A DNA stretch of 64,000 bases from Actinobacillus delphinicola (GCF_900638385.1 NZ_LR134510.1:62001-126000); one strand, 5' to 3'. Positions 1 to 9,144 are shown, counted from the stretch's first letter. Program-made: numbers and translations. The notes: generated from the letters alone by a model not told the origin.

Positions 1-661
1 AGGTTTTGGATTTAAATGGTATGAGCGTTTATGGAATAACGATACCCTAATTCAAGCTGCCATTCACTCAGTGACTATTGCATTCTTTGCGGCAACTTTA
101 GCAACCATTGTCGGTGGTTTAACTGCTATCGCACTCTATCGCTATCGTTTCTATGGTAAACAAGCAGTAAATGGTATGTTATTCGTGGTAATGATGTCTC
201 CAGATATCGTTATGGCGGTATCATTACTTGCATTATTTATGATTGTTGGCATCTCTTTAGGCTTTTGGTCTTTATTGCTAGCTCACATCACTTTCTGTTT
301 ACCATATGTTGTGGTCACTATTCTTTCGCGTTTGAAAGGTTTTGATGACAAAATGTTAGAAGCAGCACGTGATTTAGGTGCAAGTGAACCTGTTATTTTA
401 GGAAAAATTATTCTACCGCTTGCATTACCGGCAATCGTGTCTGGTTGGTTATTAAGTTTCACCATCTCATTGGATGACGTAGTGGTTTCATCTTTCGTGA
501 GTGGTGTAAGTTACGAAATTTTACCATTACGTATTTTCTCATTGGTTAAAACTGGTGTAACACCAGAAGTAAATGCATTAGCAACTATTATGATTGTACT
601 TTCTCTCGTACTCGTGATTGGAAGTCAATTAATTTTACGCCGTAAAAATAAAGTTGCCTAA
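1..661 (+). CDS. potC: Spermidine/putrescine ABC transporter permease PotC (5' end outside window)
   Basis: Inner-membrane permease of the PotABCD polyamine importer. The reading frame is open from base 2 (first visible residues GFGFKWYERLWNND), so the true start lies left of the window and only the last ~219 residues are present. Several hydrophobic membrane segments are visible. The cytoplasmic loop that docks on the ATPase (EAA-type, EAARDLGASEPVILGKIILP) is intact. It is followed by a hairpin terminator and then potD, the matching binding protein, as in the usual potABCD order; potA and potB would lie upstream. Assignment is by family resemblance and the neighbouring potD. Confidence 0.93.
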   Translation, partial: GFGFKWYERLWNNDTLIQAAIHSVTIAFFAATLATIVGGLTAIALYRYRFYGKQAVNGMLFVVMMSPDIVMAVSLLALFMIVGISLGFWSLLLAHITFCLPYVVVTILSRLKGFDDKMLEAARDLGASEPVILGKIILPLALPAIVSGWLLSFTISLDDVVVSSFVSGVSYEILPLRIFSLVKTGVTPEVNALATIMIVLSLVLVIGSQLILRRKNKVA

Positions 662-698
662 AGTCTTCACACACCATTAGAGATAGCTTAAAATACAT

Positions 699-730
699 AA
701 CGCCTTAATGATTCATTGAGGCGTTTTTTT
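699..730 (+). terminator. Hairpin terminator after potC
   Basis: Inverted repeat AACGCCT/AGGCGTT followed by a run of T. It lies between potC and potD, so it may only attenuate, letting potD be expressed at a different level. Confidence 0.7.
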
Positions 731-766
731 ATATTTTATTTTTATTAAAATTTGGAGAATAAAGCG

Positions 767-1843
767 ATGAAAAAAATTGCTGGACTTTGTGGTCTTGGGC
801 TAATCGCTGTAGCTTTAACGGGTTGTAATGACCAAGACAAAGATACGACAAAAACAAACGCCCCTGCCAACAATACGGTTTATCTTTATACTTGGACTGA
901 ATATGTTCCTGATGGGTTATTAGATGACTTTACGAAACAAACAGGTATCAAAGTTATCGTATCTAGTCTTGAATCCAACGAAACTATGTACGCAAAACTC
1001 AAGACTTTAGGCAAAAGTGCAACTTATGATGTAATCGCACCATCTAACTATTTCGTTTCTAAAATGGCAAGAGAAGGTATGCTTTTACCGCTTGACCATA
1101 GTAAATTACCCGTTATCAAAGAATTAAATCCTGATTGGTTAAACAAATCTTACGATCCAGGTAACAAATATTCTCTTCCTCAATTATTAGGTGCACCAGG
1201 TATCGCTTACAATACTACAGTTTATAATGGTAAAGACTTTACCAGCTGGGGGGATTTATGGCGACCAGAATATAAAAATAAAATTCAGTTACTTGACGAT
1301 GCACGTGAAGTCTTTAATATTGCACTATTAAAAATGGGTGAAAATCCCAATACACGTGATCCTAAAGTTATTAAAGCTGCTTATGAAGAACTATTAAAAC
1401 TTCGTCCAAATGTCCTCGCTTTTAGTTCCGATAATCCTGCAAATTCTTTTATTTCAGGTGAGGTAGAGTTAGGTCAACTTTGGAATGGATCTATCCGTAT
1501 TGCTAAAAAAGAAGGTGCACCAGTTAATCTTGTGTATCCAAAAGAAGGTCCTGTACTTTGGGTAGATACCCTTGCCATTCCTAAAACAGCCAAAAATCCA
1601 GAAGGCGCACTTAAATTAATTAACTATATGTTAGGTGCGAAAGCAGCAGCCAAACTTACGCTCGCAATTGGCTACCCAACATCAAATATGGAAGCGTTAA
1701 AACTTCTTCCTAAATCTATTACTGAAGATCCAGCAATTTATCCACCAGCTGAGATCTTAAAAAATAGTTACTGGCAAGAAGATGTAGGTGATGCAATTCG
1801 TTACTACGAAGACTATTATCAACAACTTAAAGCCGCAGAATAA
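767..1843 (+). CDS. potD: Spermidine/putrescine-binding lipoprotein PotD
   Basis: Substrate-binding protein that delivers polyamines to PotBC. The start is set at the ATG at 767, just after GGAGAA, rather than the in-frame TTG at 752. From there the product is 358 residues and begins with a lipoprotein signal ending LTGC, so it should be lipid-anchored on the outer face of the inner membrane. The mature part carries the typical PotD opening (VYLYTWTEYVPDGLLDDF) and a bilobal binding-protein pattern throughout. It follows potC and ends at a strong hairpin terminator. Some Pasteurellaceae carry more than one potD; which copy this is cannot be told here. Confidence 0.95.
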   Translation: MKKIAGLCGLGLIAVALTGCNDQDKDTTKTNAPANNTVYLYTWTEYVPDGLLDDFTKQTGIKVIVSSLESNETMYAKLKTLGKSATYDVIAPSNYFVSKMAREGMLLPLDHSKLPVIKELNPDWLNKSYDPGNKYSLPQLLGAPGIAYNTTVYNGKDFTSWGDLWRPEYKNKIQLLDDAREVFNIALLKMGENPNTRDPKVIKAAYEELLKLRPNVLAFSSDNPANSFISGEVELGQLWNGSIRIAKKEGAPVNLVYPKEGPVLWVDTLAIPKTAKNPEGALKLINYMLGAKAAAKLTLAIGYPTSNMEALKLLPKSITEDPAIYPPAEILKNSYWQEDVGDAIRYYEDYYQQLKAAE

Positions 1844-1854
1844 TCTTCCTAATC

Positions 1855-1887
1855 AAAAGCCAGTTTAAATAAACTGGCTTTTCTTTT
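1855..1887 (+). terminator. Hairpin terminator after potD
   Basis: Perfect inverted repeat AAAAGCCAGTTT/AAACTGGCTTTT with a T-rich tail, closing the pot operon. Confidence 0.85.
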
Positions 1888-1953
1888 ATCCCTATTTATT
1901 TTGTTATTTTTTATGCTAGTATGCAAAAAGTCTCATACTTTGAAGGATAGCTT

Positions 1954-3057
1954 ATGAAATTAATCTCGAAAAAATTTCTCATCTCTTTCTCCATCTTTTT
2001 TGCTGTTACCTCACTCGCATGTACTGGCATTAGCATTAAAACCACACAAAATGATCTTCTCCAAGCACGTACCGTTGAATACGGAGAGGGACATCTTAAT
2101 AGCGAGCTTATCATTACGCCACGTGGACAAACGTTCCAATCCTATACACCAGATAAAAAACCGAATGGCTTGAAATGGGTTAACCGTTATGGATACGTTG
2201 GTATTTCAATGATGTTCCCAATTTTTATTGGAGAAGGCTTAAATGAAAAGGGATTAAATGCAGGTATTTTCTACTTCCCGCATTACGGCAGTCTTGCTCC
2301 TTATCAGTCTAAATTAGCAAGTAGCTCCCTTTCTGATATGGAATTTGTAAAATGGGTTTTAGGAAATTTTGCAACAGTTGCAGAAGTAAAAGAAGCGCTG
2401 AAAAAGATTCGTATCATTTCCCTCGGTGAACAAAATGGTGAACCTCTGCCAACTGGACACTGGCGCATTGCTGATAAGACTGGTGCAAACGTCGTTTTAG
2501 AAATTACAAATAAAGGTCAAATCCACTTTTACGATAATAAAGTTGGCGTACTAACCAATAGTCCAGATTATGATTGGCAAATCAAAAACTTAAATAACTA
2601 CATTAACCTCTACGCAGGCAATGCACCAGACTATAAACAAGATAACCAACAACTTTTCTCATTTGGTGCAGGAACTGGCATGTTAGGTTTACCTGGTGAT
2701 ATCACGCCACCATCACGATTTGTCCGTGCATTTTTCTATGTAAAAACACTCCCTACTCCAAATAACGCAGAATCAGGTGTTTTAAGCGCTTTCCATATTC
2801 TAAATAACTTTGATATTCCAATCGGCGTAGAATATAGCCATGCGCACCAACGCTATATTCCGAAAGATTTACTAACCGCAACGCAGTGGACGACGGTGAG
2901 CGATTTGTCTAATGATATTTTCTATTATAAATCCATGAACAACCCAGAAATTAAAATGGTTGATTTGAAGAAAATTGATTTTGCAAAAATTTCTCCGAAA
3001 ATCTTGCCGTTAGATAAAGATAAAATTTTTCATTCCATAAACCTAAATGAGGACTAA
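1954..3057 (+). CDS. Exported linear-amide C-N hydrolase, choloylglycine hydrolase family
   Basis: N-terminal-nucleophile hydrolase of the bile salt hydrolase / penicillin V acylase family, 367 residues. A signal peptide (residues 1-22, ending SLA) precedes Cys23. Cleavage there would expose Cys23 as the catalytic nucleophile, the arrangement known from Gram-negative members. Other family positions are visible: an Arg in QARTVEYG, the TNSPDYDW segment around Asn202, and Arg255 in PPSRFVRAFF. The RNLD-type motif of Gram-positive bile salt hydrolases reads ARTVEYG here, so substrate cannot be assumed. The gene ends 3 nt before a 7-alpha-hydroxysteroid-dehydrogenase-like gene, which makes conjugated bile acids an attractive substrate (inference). 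Penicillin V or acyl-homoserine lactones are alternatives within the same family. Confidence 0.85.
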   Translation: MKLISKKFLISFSIFFAVTSLACTGISIKTTQNDLLQARTVEYGEGHLNSELIITPRGQTFQSYTPDKKPNGLKWVNRYGYVGISMMFPIFIGEGLNEKGLNAGIFYFPHYGSLAPYQSKLASSSLSDMEFVKWVLGNFATVAEVKEALKKIRIISLGEQNGEPLPTGHWRIADKTGANVVLEITNKGQIHFYDNKVGVLTNSPDYDWQIKNLNNYINLYAGNAPDYKQDNQQLFSFGAGTGMLGLPGDITPPSRFVRAFFYVKTLPTPNNAESGVLSAFHILNNFDIPIGVEYSHAHQRYIPKDLLTATQWTTVSDLSNDIFYYKSMNNPEIKMVDLKKIDFAKISPKILPLDKDKIFHSINLNED

Positions 3058-3060
3058 ATT

Positions 3061-3822
3061 ATGTTAACTGATTTAACAGGAAAAACTGCCATCGTTACGG
3101 GGGCAGGTAACGGAATCGGTAAAGCATCAGCCCTAATTTTAGCGAAATATGGTGCCAATGTTGTTTGTGGTGATTTACATATTGAAACAGCTAAAGAAAC
3201 TGCGGCTCTTGCCGAAAAATTTGGTGTACATGCTTGTGGCGTTCAATGCGATGTCACTAATGAAAAAGACCTAGAAAATCTCGTTAAAACTGCCGTTGCG
3301 AATTTTGGAAGTGTTGAAATCCTTGTCAATAACGCAGGAGGCGGCGGTGGCGGTCGTGAAAATTTTGCGGGGCTTACTTTAGATTATATTGAAAAAATTT
3401 ACCGCTTAAACGTTTTCAGTATCTACAAACTTTCTCAATTATGCGCACCTTATATGGAAAAAGCAGAATACGGTTCTATCATCAATATCACCTCCATGGC
3501 AGGTGAAATGGCGACGCACAATATGAGTGTATACGGAAGTTCGAAAGCAGCCCTCAATCAATTAACCAAATATATGGCAGTCGACCTTGGTCCATTCATC
3601 CGTGTAAATGCTATCGCCCCAGGTGCAATCAAAACGGACGCCCTCAACTCCGTTTTAACGCCAGAAATGGAAGAAAAAATGCTTACCAACACTCCGCTAA
3701 AACGGTTAGGTAATGTCGAAGATATCGCTAATGCCGTGCTTTACTTCGCAAGCCCAATGAGTGCTTGGACAAGTGGGCAAATTCTTGCCGTAAATGGAGG
3801 CGGTAGTCAAAGTTTAGATTAA
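3061..3822 (+). CDS. hdhA: SDR oxidoreductase, 7-alpha-hydroxysteroid dehydrogenase-like
   Basis: NAD(P)-dependent short-chain dehydrogenase of 253 residues. The Rossmann motif TGAGNGIG lies at about 14-21, the NNAGGGG motif near 90, the catalytic Ser in NITSM, and Tyr/Lys in YGSSKAA. It resembles E. coli HdhA along its full length: INITSMA, VRVNAIAPGAIKTDAL-like, SGQILAVNGGG near the C terminus. HdhA oxidises the 7-alpha-hydroxyl of bile acids. It starts 3 nt after the stop of the choloylglycine-hydrolase-family gene, so the two are almost certainly co-transcribed. SDR substrate ranges are broad, so the specific reaction is a family-based inference. Confidence 0.8.
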   Translation: MLTDLTGKTAIVTGAGNGIGKASALILAKYGANVVCGDLHIETAKETAALAEKFGVHACGVQCDVTNEKDLENLVKTAVANFGSVEILVNNAGGGGGGRENFAGLTLDYIEKIYRLNVFSIYKLSQLCAPYMEKAEYGSIINITSMAGEMATHNMSVYGSSKAALNQLTKYMAVDLGPFIRVNAIAPGAIKTDALNSVLTPEMEEKMLTNTPLKRLGNVEDIANAVLYFASPMSAWTSGQILAVNGGGSQSLD

Positions 3823-3858
3823 ATCATTTCAGGGTAATAAATAATATAGGAGTCTATG

Positions 3859-4905
3859 ATGTTAAAATTTATAAAACCCACTTTTTTCACACTTTGTATT
3901 GCGACAGCGAGTGCTAATGCACTCGCCCTTCCGCATATTGCCGTCCTTGCCACAGGGGGAACCATTGCTGGCGCGGGAGAATCGGCAACACAATCCAATT
4001 ATACGGCAGGTAAATTAAGTGTAAATCACCTCGTTACTGCTGTACCTGCACTTGCAAAAATAGCAGATATCACCCCGATTCAAGTCGCACAAATCGGTAG
4101 CCAAGACATGACAGATGATGTGCAATTAGAACTTGCCAAAACGATTAATCGTGATTGTAGCGATTATGATGGTTTTGTAATTACACATGGTACCGATACA
4201 CTGGAAGAAACTGCCTATTTCCTACAACTTACCACGCAATGCCAAAAACCTATTGTCCTTGTCGGTGCAATGCTCCCTTCTACCGCACTTGGTGCTGATG
4301 GTCCACGTAATCTTTACAATGCCGTGGTTACAGCTAGTGATCCAGAAACCGCACACAAAGGTGTGGTAGTAAGCATGAATAACATCATTCTCAGCGCCCG
4401 CGATGTCATTAAAACCAATACATTACAGACTGATGCATTTAAAGGTGCGAATTACGGCAAGCTTGGGACTATCATCAATGGTAAAGTCCACTATGAGCGC
4501 CAACCTGCTCGTCTCTATGAAACGGCTCCATTTAACATCACAAATATCACTGAATTACCGAAAGTCGGCATCGTCTATAATCACGCAGGCGCACAAGCCG
4601 TACAAACGAATGCACTTATTGCTGCAGGTTATCAAGGTATTGTAAGTGCTGGTGTGGGTAATGGTAATATCCACAAAAATATTTGGAAGGCACTTGAAAA
4701 AGCAACCAAAGACGGCATCGTTGTGGTACGCTCATCTCGTGTACCAAGTGGTCCAACTACAAAATCAGGTGAAGTTGATGATAAAGCTCAACACTGGGTA
4801 GCTGCTGGCGATCTCAGCCCACAAAAAGCCCGTATTCTCCTCCAACTCGCCCTTACCCAAACCCATGATTGGCAAAAAATCCAACAGGATTTTGATAAAT
4901 ATTAA
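3859..4905 (+). CDS. ansB: Periplasmic type II L-asparaginase
   Basis: Hydrolyses asparagine (and some glutamine) to the acid plus ammonia in the periplasm. The second of two adjacent ATGs (3859) is preferred because AGGAG ends 6 nt upstream; the ATG at 3856 is too close. A signal peptide (to about residue 23, ALA-LP) is followed by the two nucleophile-threonine motifs, ATGGTIAG near the N terminus and HGTDTLEETAYFL around residue 112. The two cysteines that form the disulfide in type II enzymes (NRDCSDYDG and TTQCQK) are present. It sits 36 nt after hdhA and probably belongs to the same transcript, giving three exported or catabolic enzymes in a row. Confidence 0.93.
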   Translation: MLKFIKPTFFTLCIATASANALALPHIAVLATGGTIAGAGESATQSNYTAGKLSVNHLVTAVPALAKIADITPIQVAQIGSQDMTDDVQLELAKTINRDCSDYDGFVITHGTDTLEETAYFLQLTTQCQKPIVLVGAMLPSTALGADGPRNLYNAVVTASDPETAHKGVVVSMNNIILSARDVIKTNTLQTDAFKGANYGKLGTIINGKVHYERQPARLYETAPFNITNITELPKVGIVYNHAGAQAVQTNALIAAGYQGIVSAGVGNGNIHKNIWKALEKATKDGIVVVRSSRVPSGPTTKSGEVDDKAQHWVAAGDLSPQKARILLQLALTQTHDWQKIQQDFDKY

Positions 4906-4912
4906 ATAAAAA

Positions 4913-4958
4913 ATCACGCCCCAATTTTCATAAAATTTTATGATTTTCGGGGCGTGAT
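4913..4958 (+). terminator. Palindromic CGCCCC repeat, terminator after ansB
   Basis: Near-perfect palindrome ATCACGCCCC...GGGGCGTGAT with an AT-rich centre (AATTTTC-type arms), then T-rich sequence. One member of a repeat family found at eight other places in the window. Confidence 0.75.
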
Positions 4959-4986
4959 TGATTAATTTTTATTTAATTAATATTGA

Positions 4987-5007
4987 TGGAGCTGGGGGGA
5001 GTTGAAC
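4987..5007 (-). repeat. 21-bp copy of the tmRNA 3' end
   Basis: On the minus strand these 21 bases are identical to 20238-20258, the T-arm and acceptor 3' side of ssrA, followed by TCA where ssrA has CCA. No other part of tmRNA is next to it. tmRNA 3' ends are common integration sites for phages and islands, so this looks like a relic attachment site or a leftover after excision or rearrangement. No integrase is nearby. Confidence 0.7.
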
Positions 5008-5043
5008 TGTCGTCTGAATTTGTATCCCATTAAAGTAAAAATA

Positions 5044-5069
5044 AAAAGGTCACATCGCTGTGACCTTTT
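5044..5069 (-). terminator. Hairpin terminator after pntB
   Basis: Inverted repeat AAAAGGTCACA/TGTGACCTTTT; read on the minus strand it is followed by a T-rich stretch just past the pntB stop. Confidence 0.8.
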
Positions 5070-5076
5070 GTTATTT

Positions 5077-6450
5077 TTATAAATCTTTAACGATTTCTTC
5101 TACGCTTTGTTTTGCATCGCCAAACAGCATTTCAGTATTATCTTTAAAGAATAGTGGGTTTTGTACCCCTGCATAACCAACTGCCATTGAACGTTTAAAG
5201 ACAACAACATGCGCTGCTTTCCAAACTTCCAATACTGGCATGCCTGCGATTGGGCTATTCGGATCTTCTGCCGCTGCTGGGTTTACGGTATCGTTTGCAC
5301 CGATAACTAATACAACATCTGTTGATGGGAAATCTTCATTGATTTCATCCATTTCGTGAACGATATCGTAAGGTACTTTAGCTTCCGCTAATAATACGTT
5401 CATGTGTCCTGGTAAACGACCTGCAACTGGGTGAATCGCAAAGCGAACTTCTTTGCCCATTGCACGTAATTTTTGAGTTAAATCTGCGATTGGGTATTGT
5501 GCTTGTGCAACGGCCATACCATATCCTGGAACGATGATAACAGATTGTGAATCTTTCAATAATTCTGCTACATCTTTTGCACTTGTTTCATGATATTCAC
5601 CTTGTTCAACATCACTTGAAACTTGAACATCGTTACCAAAACCACCTGCAATTACGCTGATGAATGAGCGATTCATCGCTTTACACATGATATATGAAAG
5701 GATCGCACCAGAAGAACCTACTAACGCACCAGTTGTGATAAGAAGGTCATTATTTAGCATAAAACCTGCCGCTGCCGCTGCCCAACCAGAGTAAGAGTTA
5801 AGCATAGACACTACCACTGGCATATCTGCACCACCGATTGATGATACTAAGTGCCAGCCAAATGCTAATGCAATAATGAGCATTAAAAGTACTGGGAACA
5901 AGTTGCTTGGATCTTTAACGAATACGATAAGTAAAAGTGCTGATACGATTAACGCCGCTAAATTTAATTTATGGCGATGTGGTAACATCAATGCACGTGA
6001 TTTTACTTTACCGCTTAATTTACCGTAAGCCACTAATGAACCTGTGAAAGTAACCGCACCGATGAAGATACCAAGGAAAACTTCAACATTGTGAATATTT
6101 TCCATTGCTGGTGCCATCGTTTCGTGTAAACCATAACTATTGAAACCAACAAGAACGGCTGCTAAACCAACAAAGCTGTGTAAAATTGCCACCAACTCTG
6201 GCATTTCTGTCATTTCAACTTTCATTGCTTTACGTACACCAATAATAGCGCCGATAAGCATCGCTAAAATGATCCACACGGTTCCACGACTTTCTGGAGA
6301 GAAAATGGTAACAATCAGGGCGATTGCCATACCAATAATCCCATACCACGCACCTGCTTTCGCCGTTTCGTGTTTAGAGAGTCCAGCCAGACTCATGATG
6401 AAAAGTAATGCGGAAACAATATACGCCGCATGAACAAAACTTAATGACAT
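5077..6450 (-). CDS. pntB: NAD(P) transhydrogenase subunit beta
   Basis: Beta subunit (457 residues) of the proton-translocating transhydrogenase, which uses the proton gradient to reduce NADP+ with NADH. The N-terminal two-thirds is a bundle of membrane helices. The C-terminal ~180 residues form the NADP(H)-binding domain III, with the [12 protein letters not shown] motif near residue 308 and [10 protein letters not shown] near 390. It lies directly downstream of pntA with a 15-nt gap, forming the usual pntAB operon, and ends at a hairpin terminator. Confidence 0.97.
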   Translation of the reverse strand: MSLSFVHAAYIVSALLFIMSLAGLSKHETAKAGAWYGIIGMAIALIVTIFSPESRGTVWIILAMLIGAIIGVRKAMKVEMTEMPELVAILHSFVGLAAVLVGFNSYGLHETMAPAMENIHNVEVFLGIFIGAVTFTGSLVAYGKLSGKVKSRALMLPHRHKLNLAALIVSALLLIVFVKDPSNLFPVLLMLIIALAFGWHLVSSIGGADMPVVVSMLNSYSGWAAAAAGFMLNNDLLITTGALVGSSGAILSYIMCKAMNRSFISVIAGGFGNDVQVSSDVEQGEYHETSAKDVAELLKDSQSVIIVPGYGMAVAQAQYPIADLTQKLRAMGKEVRFAIHPVAGRLPGHMNVLLAEAKVPYDIVHEMDEINEDFPSTDVVLVIGANDTVNPAAAEDPNSPIAGMPVLEVWKAAHVVVFKRSMAVGYAGVQNPLFFKDNTEMLFGDAKQSVEEIVKDL

Positions 6451-6465
6451 ATTTGTTTCTCCTTA

Positions 6466-8001
6466 TTATCCTTTTTTGAACATAGCAAGCATACGTTGAG
6501 TCACTTTAAAGCCACCAAAAATATTGATGCTTGCAACTAAAATTGCAATAAAGGCAAGTAAACTAATAAAGAATCCGCCTTGTGCAATTTGTAATAATGC
6601 GCCGACGATAATAATCCCCGAAATTGCATTGGTTACCGCCATTAATGGTGTATGTAGCGCATGGCTAACATTCCATACAACGTAGTAACCCACTACACAA
6701 GAAAGAATAAATACAGAGAAGTGTGTTAAGAAGGCCATTGGCGCCATTGCCGCAATCCATAAGAAAATAATTGCAGCTAATGCCATTAATCCATATTTTT
6801 TCTTCGCACTCATTGGTTCTTTTTCTGCTTTTTTGGCAACAGGCGCTGCTTGCGGTTGTGTTTTTGGTTGTGCAGAAACTTGAATTGGTGGTGCTGGCCA
6901 AGTAATTTCACCATCTTTTACTACGGTAACATGACGAATAATCACATCATCAAAATTAAGCACTAATTCCCCATTTTTTTCAGGGCAAAGTAGTTTTAAT
7001 AAATTTACTAAGTTTGTACCGTAAAGTTGTGAAGATTGTGTCGGTAAACGGCTTGGTAAATCAGTATAACCAATAATTTTTACTTGGTTACTAGTTGTAA
7101 CAATTTTATTCGCTTTGGTTAATTCGCAATTACCACCTGTTGCAGCCGCCAGGTCAACGATAATGCTACCTGGTTGCATGCTTTCCACCATCTCTTTAGT
7201 GATAAGACGTGGAGCGGGTTTGCCTGGAATAAGTGCTGTCGTGATAATAATATTCACTTCTTTAGCTTGCTCTGCATAAAGTGCTTCAGCACGACGGTTA
7301 AATTCATCTGACATTACTTTTGCATAACCATCGCCACTGCCGCCTTCTTCTTTGAAATTAATTTCAAGGAAGCTTGCGCCCATACTTTCAACTTGTTCTT
7401 TTACTTCTGGACGAGAGTCAAAAGCTAGAACAATCGCACCAAGGCTATGTGCAGTACCAATTGCAGCTAAACCTGCAACACCTGCACCGATAACTAATAC
7501 TTTTGCTGGTGGTACTTTACCTGCCGCAGTAATTTGACCTGTAAAGAAACTACCGAATTGATTTGCGGCTTCTACAACTGCACGATAGCCTGCAATGTTT
7601 GCCATTGAACTTAGTGCATCCATTGATTGTGCACGTGAAATTCGAGGAACAGCATCCATTGCTAATACATTGATTTTTTTATCTTTTAATTTTTGCATTA
7701 GTTCTGGATGTTGAGCTGGCCAAATGAAACTAATTAAGGTTGCACCTTCTTTCATCATGGCAATTTCATCATCTTCTGGCGGATTAACTTTTAAAATCAG
7801 ATCTGACTGCCAAACTTCAGCGGTTTTTTCAATAGTCGCGCCCGCCGCTACATAGGCTTTATCTTCAAAATCTGCATTTAAGCCAGCATTTTTTTCTATC
7901 ATCACTTCAAAACCGAGTTGCAACAGTTGTTGCACGGTTTTTGGTGTGGCTGCAACACGATTTTCATTTTTTAGCCTTTCTTTAGGTACACCAATTTGCA
8001 T
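6466..8001 (-). CDS. pntA: NAD(P) transhydrogenase subunit alpha
   Basis: Alpha subunit, 511 residues, in the enterobacterial arrangement. It has an N-terminal NAD(H)-binding domain (Rossmann motif [18 protein letters not shown] near residue 172, [13 protein letters not shown] after it), a Gln/Pro/Lys-rich linker (about 380-400), then hydrophobic segments that complete the proton channel with PntB. It starts at the ATG at 8001 behind a GAGGAAAC ribosome site. The gene is transcribed away from sfsA, so the 277 bp between them must hold two promoters. Confidence 0.97.
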   Translation of the reverse strand: MQIGVPKERLKNENRVAATPKTVQQLLQLGFEVMIEKNAGLNADFEDKAYVAAGATIEKTAEVWQSDLILKVNPPEDDEIAMMKEGATLISFIWPAQHPELMQKLKDKKINVLAMDAVPRISRAQSMDALSSMANIAGYRAVVEAANQFGSFFTGQITAAGKVPPAKVLVIGAGVAGLAAIGTAHSLGAIVLAFDSRPEVKEQVESMGASFLEINFKEEGGSGDGYAKVMSDEFNRRAEALYAEQAKEVNIIITTALIPGKPAPRLITKEMVESMQPGSIIVDLAAATGGNCELTKANKIVTTSNQVKIIGYTDLPSRLPTQSSQLYGTNLVNLLKLLCPEKNGELVLNFDDVIIRHVTVVKDGEITWPAPPIQVSAQPKTQPQAAPVAKKAEKEPMSAKKKYGLMALAAIIFLWIAAMAPMAFLTHFSVFILSCVVGYYVVWNVSHALHTPLMAVTNAISGIIIVGALLQIAQGGFFISLLAFIAILVASINIFGGFKVTQRMLAMFKKG

Positions 8002-8278
8002 AATGTTTCCTCAAAATAATTAATAAAAAATAAGCTATTCGCTTACCCCATTGAGTTTAGTCAACTATTCTTACTATACATTTAATTCCCAATATTAAAA
8101 AGTGGAAAATATTCAATTTATTCAATAGGTCAACTAAAAACCCTCTCCATTCTAAAATGAATAATATACTTTAATTTATAATAAAAGCATGCTTTTTTAT
8201 TCCTTTTATATTATGCTTAAAAACGGTTTAAAAACATACAACAATTGTGTAATTTTTCTATTACTAAGGAGGATTAAC

Positions 8279-9010
8279 ATGCAATTTCCTTCACTTAAAT
8301 CAGCAAAGCTTATCCACCGCTACAAACGATTTATGGCAGATGTTGAGCTACCTAATGGCTCTCAACTGACACTACACTGCGCCAACACGGGGAAAATGAC
8401 AGGTTGCGCCGATCCTGGAGATACAATTTGGTATTCAGATTCACATAGTACAACGCGTGAATATCCTTGTTCTTGGGAATTAACACAACTAAATAATGGT
8501 GACTTAGTCTGCATCAATACGCAACGTGCAAATGCTTTGGCTATTGAAGCGATTCATAATCATTTAGTGCCAGAATTAGATAGCTATGAACATATTGTTA
8601 CAAATGTCAAATCAGGAATAGAAAACAGTCGAATTGATGTACTATTAACTAACGGTCCCCAACCCGATTGTTATATGCAAGTAAAGTCTGTCACCTTAGT
8701 GAACAACCATACAGGTATGTTTCCTGATACAGAAACAACTCGTGATCAAAAACATCTCCGTGAACTGATTGAATTACATGAAAAGGGTTATCGTGCAATT
8801 GTTTTTTTCTGCGGTTTACATGAAGGGATTGAAAGTTTTGAGCCATCTATACAAAACGATCCTGAGTATTCTTCTCTTTTAATGGAAGCTATGGCAAAAG
8901 GTGTTGAGGTTTATGCTTACGCTTGTAAATTTATGCGTGATGGTCAATACCCAACAGGTATGCAACTCACTCATACCGTCCCTGTTATAAATAATTACAA
9001 AAATAAATGA
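8279..9010 (+). CDS. sfsA: SfsA family DNA-binding/sugar fermentation stimulation protein
   Basis: 243-residue SfsA homologue (E. coli 234). The start is the ATG at 8279, six bases after a strong AAGGAGG; the longer frame from 8189 lacks a ribosome site and adds a non-homologous N terminus. The nuclease-like fold residues are visible in ENSRIDVLL and the acid residues in YMQVKSVTLV. E. coli SfsA was reported as a DNA-binding regulator of maltose genes, but its real activity is not settled. Its stop codon TGA is the first triplet of the Fur box at 9008-9022. Confidence 0.92.
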   Translation: MQFPSLKSAKLIHRYKRFMADVELPNGSQLTLHCANTGKMTGCADPGDTIWYSDSHSTTREYPCSWELTQLNNGDLVCINTQRANALAIEAIHNHLVPELDSYEHIVTNVKSGIENSRIDVLLTNGPQPDCYMQVKSVTLVNNHTGMFPDTETTRDQKHLRELIELHEKGYRAIVFFCGLHEGIESFEPSIQNDPEYSSLLMEAMAKGVEVYAYACKFMRDGQYPTGMQLTHTVPVINNYKNK

Positions 9011-9056
9011 TAATTATTATCATTAATATTGACATGCATTTTTTATTTTATATAAT
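9008..9056 (+). promoter_or_regulatory. Fur box plus sigma70 promoter for a small RNA
   Basis: TGATAATTATTATCA (9008-9022) is a perfect 7-1-7 Fur operator core (TGATAAT-N-ATTATCA). Six bases later comes TTGACA (9029-9034), a 16-bp spacer and TATAAT (9051-9056): an almost ideal promoter. No credible protein starts behind it; a compact hairpin terminator follows about 50 nt after the expected start site. Confidence 0.75.
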
Positions 9057-9062
9057 GCATCC

Positions 9063-9144
9063 CAACCTCGTTAGTGAAAATACAAATAGCACTCACTCCA
9101 TATTAGCGCCTGCTGTCTCCCCCAATAGTCAGGCGTTCTTTTTT
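9063..9144 (+). ncRNA. Probable Fur-repressed small regulatory RNA (about 82 nt)
   Basis: Predicted from the signals around it. Transcription should begin about 9063, seven bases after a consensus -10 box. It should end in a rho-independent terminator: CGCCTG (9107-9112) pairs with CAGGCG (9130-9135), followed by TTCTTTTTT. The only reading frame here (9007-9198) has an implausible N terminus of isoleucine repeats that starts in the Fur box. Size, Fur control and Hfq-type terminator resemble RyhB and the iron-responsive RNAs described in Haemophilus (HrrF) and Aggregatibacter; whether it is a homologue or an analogue cannot be decided without alignment. hfq lies 6 kb downstream. Confidence 0.65.

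Noticed and set aside
2-70. GTG at 71 as the true start of the potC gene
   Set aside because: The frame is open to the window edge and the upstream residues (GFKWYERLWNND) match PotC homologues.
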